Assembly (NCBI RefSeq): GCF_013426735.1
Contig: NZ_AP023272.1
Location: forward strand, 1,098,501-1,162,500
Direction: 5' to 3'
DNA length: 64,000 bases
Source of the DNA: Agrobacterium vitis
Lineage (GTDB): Bacteria > Pseudomonadota > Alphaproteobacteria > Rhizobiales > Rhizobiaceae
A program made the translations under genes and the position numbers. Positions 60,752-64,000 of the stretch are shown here, in pieces; within the stretch, counting starts at the first letter, position 1; each line of letters starts with the position of its first letter. Under the pieces are notes generated by a model. The model did no database searches. It was not told the origin of the DNA and saw nothing but the letters and a program-made list of their open reading frames with translations.

Positions 60752-62683
60752 TTACTTTGCCGGAACGGTCAGAACCTCACCGATCTCGATATGGTCGGGA
60801 TGGCGCAGCTTGTTGGCACCGGCAATCTTCTTCCAGTCCTCGCCATCGCCATAGGTGGCCTCAGCGATCTTCCACAGGCTATCACCCTTGACCACGGTAT
60901 ATTGCGTCGGCTGAGCGGCGGCGGGTGGTGCGGAGACGGCTGGGGTTACGGGCGCCGGAGCAGTGGGGGCAGGACTTGCCGGAGCAGAAGCAGCAGGCGC
61001 TGTTGCGGCAGGAGCCGGTGCCGTGGCTTGGGCAGCAGTCGCCGTCTTCGGCTGGGCCGCTGGCGCGACATAGCCGGCTGGCGTGACTTCGCTGACGCGG
61101 CCATCGGTAAACGGCTTGTAGGGCGAATTCTTGGCCAGGAAGTCGGCTGTCACATCGGCGAGATCCGGACCGTAATCATAGGCGTTCTGCCCTGCTGTCG
61201 CGAAGATCTTGTAGCCATCGCCGCCGGAGCGCATGTAATTATTGGTGACGACACCGTAGAGCTTGCTGGTATCGAGCGGCACGAAGCCGTCGCCGTCCTT
61301 GACCTGCACGTCAACGATCCGGCTGCCGACAGGCTTGGAACGGTCGAAGCTGTATTTCAGACCGGCGACCTGTGCGAACCGGCCCGCGCCGTCATCCACC
61401 TGGCTCACGCCGTTTTCAAGCGCCGCAATCACGTCGGAGCCCTTGAGCTGGAAGGTGGCCAGCGTGTTCTGGAAGGGCAGGACGGTGATGACCGAGCCCA
61501 TGGTGACCTTGCCACCGCCGATCGAGGCGCGCAAGCCGCCGCCATTCTGGATGGCAATGCTGATGCCCTGGCTGCGGGCATGATCCAGCATGGCCTCGGC
61601 CACCAGATTGCCCATGGGGCATTCCTTGACGCGGCAGGTGGTGGAGGCGCCGTCGATCGGGCCAGCACTTTCGCCGATTTCCTTCTGGCGCAATTCCTGG
61701 ATAGGACCGGCCAGTTCCTTGACCTTGGCGGTCATGGCTTCATCAGGCTTGAATTTCGAATCGATCAGGATCGGATCGCCCTTGGCGCTTTTCACCACGC
61801 CGTTATCGTCGAAAACAACAGTCAGATCACCGAGATATTTGCTGTAGGAAGCAGCGGTGACGACAGGCACCTTGTAGCCGCCGGGATTGTCCACCAGCGT
61901 TGGGTAAGGGCCTTCGGCTTTCGGATCGGTGTTTGACAGCAATGTGTGGGAATGGCCGCCGACCACCACATCGACGTCAGGGATCTTGGCGATTTCCATG
62001 TCGCGGTGATAGCCGACATGGGTGAGGGCGATGATCTTGTTGACGCCTTCGGCCTTCAGTTTCTGCACTTCCGCAGTGATGGCAGCGACATCGTCAGTGA
62101 ATTTCACATTCGGACCCGGCGAGGCGAGCTCTACTGTTTCCGGGGTAATGGCGCCGACGATGCCGATCTTCTGGCCGCCGATTTCCAGGATTGTGGAGGG
62201 CTTGAACTTGTCCTTCAGCTTCGATTCGGCATTGGCCTCCAGATTGGCGACGACGACCGGAAACTGCACCTTGTCGAGGAAGGGACCGATGGCTGTCTCA
62301 CCATCGTCGAATTCGTGATTGCCAAGTGTCATGGCATCGAACTTCAGGATGTTCATCACATCCAGTTCAGCGGTGCCCTTGTATGTGGTGTAAAACAGCG
62401 AGCCCTGGAAATTGTCACCGGCATTCAGCGACAGGACATTCTTGCCAGCCAGTGCCGCTCGAGTCTGGTCGAATGCCGTCTTCAGGCGAGCGGCGCCGCC
62501 AAAGCACTGGTTCTTGCTTTCCTCATCTGCGGAGCACGTCGAATCATATTTGTTGATCGACTCGATCCGGGAGTGGAAATCGTTGATATGCAGGATGTTC
62601 AGTTCGAAATCGGCAAAGGCCGCACCCGACGACAGGATGAGCACCGAAGCGCTCAACAGGCCAAATTTAAATCTTTTTAACAT
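60752..62683 (-). CDS. 5'-nucleotidase/metallophosphatase with LysM tail
   Basis: A 643-residue exported enzyme. A signal peptide spans residues 1-24 (AAFA). The dimetal site is read from D35-x-H37 (INDFHSR), AGDNFQGS, LGNHEFDDG and GGHSHT, and the C-terminal substrate domain from NGGGLRASI and NYMRSGGDGY. UshA-type enzymes hydrolyse nucleotides and UDP-sugars in the periplasm. After an Ala/Pro linker (about 545-592) a LysM domain (595-643, YTVVKGDSLWKIAEATYG) should hold it on peptidoglycan. The LysM tail is not part of Escherichia coli UshA. It has its own terminator. Confidence 0.93.
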   Translation of the reverse strand: MLKRFKFGLLSASVLILSSGAAFADFELNILHINDFHSRIESINKYDSTCSADEESKNQCFGGAARLKTAFDQTRAALAGKNVLSLNAGDNFQGSLFYTTYKGTAELDVMNILKFDAMTLGNHEFDDGETAIGPFLDKVQFPVVVANLEANAESKLKDKFKPSTILEIGGQKIGIVGAITPETVELASPGPNVKFTDDVAAITAEVQKLKAEGVNKIIALTHVGYHRDMEIAKIPDVDVVVGGHSHTLLSNTDPKAEGPYPTLVDNPGGYKVPVVTAASYSKYLGDLTVVFDDNGVVKSAKGDPILIDSKFKPDEAMTAKVKELAGPIQELRQKEIGESAGPIDGASTTCRVKECPMGNLVAEAMLDHARSQGISIAIQNGGGLRASIGGGKVTMGSVITVLPFQNTLATFQLKGSDVIAALENGVSQVDDGAGRFAQVAGLKYSFDRSKPVGSRIVDVQVKDGDGFVPLDTSKLYGVVTNNYMRSGGDGYKIFATAGQNAYDYGPDLADVTADFLAKNSPYKPFTDGRVSEVTPAGYVAPAAQPKTATAAQATAPAPAATAPAASAPASPAPTAPAPVTPAVSAPPAAAQPTQYTVVKGDSLWKIAEATYGDGEDWKKIAGANKLRHPDHIEIGEVLTVPAK

Positions 62684-62815
62684 CCGTAACTCCTGATTTC
62701 ATGGAACACCCGCTTTGGTTACCCCTCTTTTATGACGTTCTTATCGGGCCTGTGCGGAAGGGTACATGTTTCCATCGCCCTTGGTTTATCGCAAGCGAAA
62801 ATACGCCAGAACAGG

Positions 62816-62843
62816 AAAAAGCCGGCCCCATGGACCGGCTTTG
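62816..62843 (-). terminator. Intrinsic terminator of the Omp10 gene
   Basis: AAAGCCGG and CCGGCTTT arms around CCATGG, followed by TTTTT on the minus strand, 24 bp beyond the stop codon. Confidence 0.85.
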
Positions 62844-62866
62844 CCAAGCGTGGATGAGTTGACGCG

Positions 62867-63235
62867 TCAGATCTTGCGGCGCAACGAGAAATTCGAGCCG
62901 GCATCCGTGGTGCAGTTCAACTGTTCTGGCGAAACCAGCGCGCAATTGACCCGCGACTGGGTCTTGCGCACCAGCGAGGTCATGTTGATCTCCACCAGCG
63001 TCGGTGAGGTATTGGTATAGGTGCCGGAGGCCAGAAGCGCATTCGTGTCGCTGGAGCGGGTGGCAAACGTGCCGCCCTGGAAGGTGGAAACGATGCCGTT
63101 CGGATCGACCCAGGCGCCATCGACCCCTTGTGGCTGCGGTGCATTATACGCGACCTGGCGCGGCGGCGGCGTGCCCACGCAGGATGACACGGCAAAGGCC
63201 GCGACGAGCAGAATTGCGATGCTTTTGACCTTCAT
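62867..63235 (-). CDS. omp10: Omp10-like outer membrane lipoprotein
   Basis: A 122-residue lipoprotein. The signal peptide ends in a lipobox AVSSC with Cys19 as the lipidation site. The mature part has a proline-rich start ([14 protein letters not shown]), then a small beta-fold with two cysteines (NCALV, NCTTD) that could form a disulphide. It closely resembles Brucella Omp10. MKVKSIAIL is chosen as start since GGAG is 6 nt upstream. It has its own terminator. A molecular role is not known. Confidence 0.87.
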   Translation of the reverse strand: MKVKSIAILLVAAFAVSSCVGTPPPRQVAYNAPQPQGVDGAWVDPNGIVSTFQGGTFATRSSDTNALLASGTYTNTSPTLVEINMTSLVRKTQSRVNCALVSPEQLNCTTDAGSNFSLRRKI

Positions 63236-63268
63236 GACAGTCTCCATCCGGCAGGACATTATGGCCGC

Positions 63269-63472
63269 CTATGTCTCTGGCCTCTGCCCGGTCGCCTCGG
63301 CCGGAGAGGTCTCTTGCTCTTCATATTCCCGGTTGGTGACAACCGATTTCCTGAAATACCGCGAGGGCCGATCAGGTTCCATGCTGGCGACCATGCCGCG
63401 AAGATCGGCTGAAAGCAAGGCTTCCAACCTCTTCCCGGCCACTTGAACACAATCACGGCAGTGTTGTTCCAC
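63269..63472 (-). CDS. Possible small protein, weak evidence
   Basis: A 67-residue reading from a GTG start, EQHCRDCVQVAGKRLEALL, with C-x2-C and a helical middle. Codon choice looks protein-like and the frame stays open further upstream. There is no good ribosome site and no recognised family. It could be spurious. Confidence 0.3.
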   Translation of the reverse strand: MEQHCRDCVQVAGKRLEALLSADLRGMVASMEPDRPSRYFRKSVVTNREYEEQETSPAEATGQRPET

Positions 63473-63504
63473 AGGGACATGAAAAGCGTGCCATGTTGTT
63501 CTCA

Positions 63505-63533
63505 GCGCCGCGCTGCTTTTCGATGCGCGGCGC
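63505..63533. terminator. GC-rich hairpin downstream of homospermidine synthase
   Basis: Perfect 9-bp arms GCGCCGCGC / GCGCGGCGC with an 11-nt loop, 64 bp past the stop of the homospermidine synthase gene. A T-run is lacking, so termination strength is uncertain. Confidence 0.5.
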
Positions 63534-63596
63534 CGTTATTTCAGGCCATTGTTTCAGATCGGCAGACGGATATTGCCATCCGCCGTTCTGCAGCGT

Positions 63597-64000
63597 TTAG
63601 CGCACCAGGATATTCTTGAACTGCCAAGCGTCCTTGGTGTCGAGGTCTTCCGGGAACAGGCCGGGACGACCGTCGAGCGGGGTCCAGTCGGTGTAATGGC
63701 CTTCGACCGGGCCGAGATAGGGCGACTGCACTTCCAGGCAGCGCTTGTAATCGACCTCGTCGGCCTCGACGATCCCAGCCTTCGGGTTCTCGATGGCCCA
63801 GACCATGCCGGCCAGCACTGCGGACGTCACCTGGAGACCGGTGGCGTTCTGGTAGGGGGCGATGCGGCGGGTTTCTTCCAGCGACAGGCGCGAACCATAC
63901 CAGTAGGCGTTCTTTTCGTGGCCGTAGAGCAGCACGCCCAACTCGTCGATGCCATCGACCAGCTCGTTTTCATCGAGAACATGCAGGACCGGCTGGGCGG
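63597..64000 (-). CDS. hss: Homospermidine synthase, C-terminal part
   Basis: The frame is open to the window edge, giving the last 134 or so residues of a protein of about 480. The reading PVLHVLDENELVDGIDELG, then LYGHEKNAYWYGSRLS and PYLGPVEGHYTDWTPL, matches bacterial homospermidine synthase, a NAD-dependent enzyme that makes sym-homospermidine from putrescine, the major polyamine of many rhizobia. The start and the NAD-binding domain lie outside the window. Confidence 0.93.
   Translation of the reverse strand, partial: AQPVLHVLDENELVDGIDELGVLLYGHEKNAYWYGSRLSLEETRRIAPYQNATGLQVTSAVLAGMVWAIENPKAGIVEADEVDYKRCLEVQSPYLGPVEGHYTDWTPLDGRPGLFPEDLDTKDAWQFKNILVR

Larger units (their letters stand above)
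63236..63596. other. Gap between omp10 and homospermidine synthase
   Basis: Holds a possible small gene and a strong hairpin (GCGCCGCGC / GCGCGGCGC at 63505-63533), which may end the homospermidine synthase message. No RNA gene is recognised. Confidence 0.4.

Overview
This 64 kb window reads as chromosome of a Rhizobiaceae alphaproteobacterium (Agrobacterium, Allorhizobium or Rhizobium clade). The reasons are a glgP-glgB-glgC-glgA-pgm-glgX glycogen operon, CpdR beside an N-formylglutamate amidohydrolase, the MmgR (suhB-type) small RNA next to an inositol-monophosphatase-family gene, a Brucella-type Omp10 lipoprotein, a ROSE-like leader on a small heat-shock gene, homospermidine synthase, and many rhizobial intergenic palindromes. 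Genus and species are inference.

Layout. 0.2-2.3 kb: the two membrane subunits of a TRAP transporter. 2.5-4.1 kb: a DUF2332 protein coupled to a MaoC-type hydratase. 4.4-15.5 kb: the glycogen operon on the minus strand. 15.8-17.5 kb: a 70-residue protein and a TadG-like VWA pilus-assembly protein. 17.6-24.5 kb: a transglutaminase / circularly permuted ATP-grasp plus alpha-E / DUF2126-transglutaminase cluster, a predicted peptide-ligase system of unknown product. 24.8-26.3 kb: manC. 26.7-28.7 kb: an AT-richer two-gene cassette resembling the Septu (PtuAB) antiphage system, lying against the 3' end of tRNA-Val(GAC). 29.3-36.4 kb: cpdR, N-formylglutamate amidohydrolase, mmgR, hisN-like phosphatase, a possible DUF2236 oxygenase, an alpha/beta hydrolase, Hsp20 and threonine aldolase. 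37.1-43.3 kb: gltB-gltD. 43.7-49.4 kb: a chemoreceptor, a DUF459 protein, a lytic transglycosylase and galU. 49.5-53.9 kb: a beta-barrel protein, kpsF, nfeD and an SPFH protein. 54.1-55.9 kb: queC-queD-queE. 56.0-63.2 kb: a second chemoreceptor, an acyltransferase, hemH, a LysM-tailed 5'-nucleotidase and omp10. The right edge cuts the gene for homospermidine synthase.

How the parts fit together. The glg genes supply ADP-glucose synthesis, polymerisation, branching, debranching, phosphorolysis and glucose-phosphate interconversion. gltBD assimilates ammonia. queCDE makes the preQ0 precursor of queuosine. galU, manC and kpsF feed surface polysaccharide synthesis.

The strongest signal outside genes is a family of intergenic palindromes. 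One is a 125-bp element present three times, at exactly the same length, with three hairpins and compensatory base changes. Others include a paired palindrome with the same kind of covariation, a tandem array after the DUF2126 gene, and several palindromes that touch stop codons.
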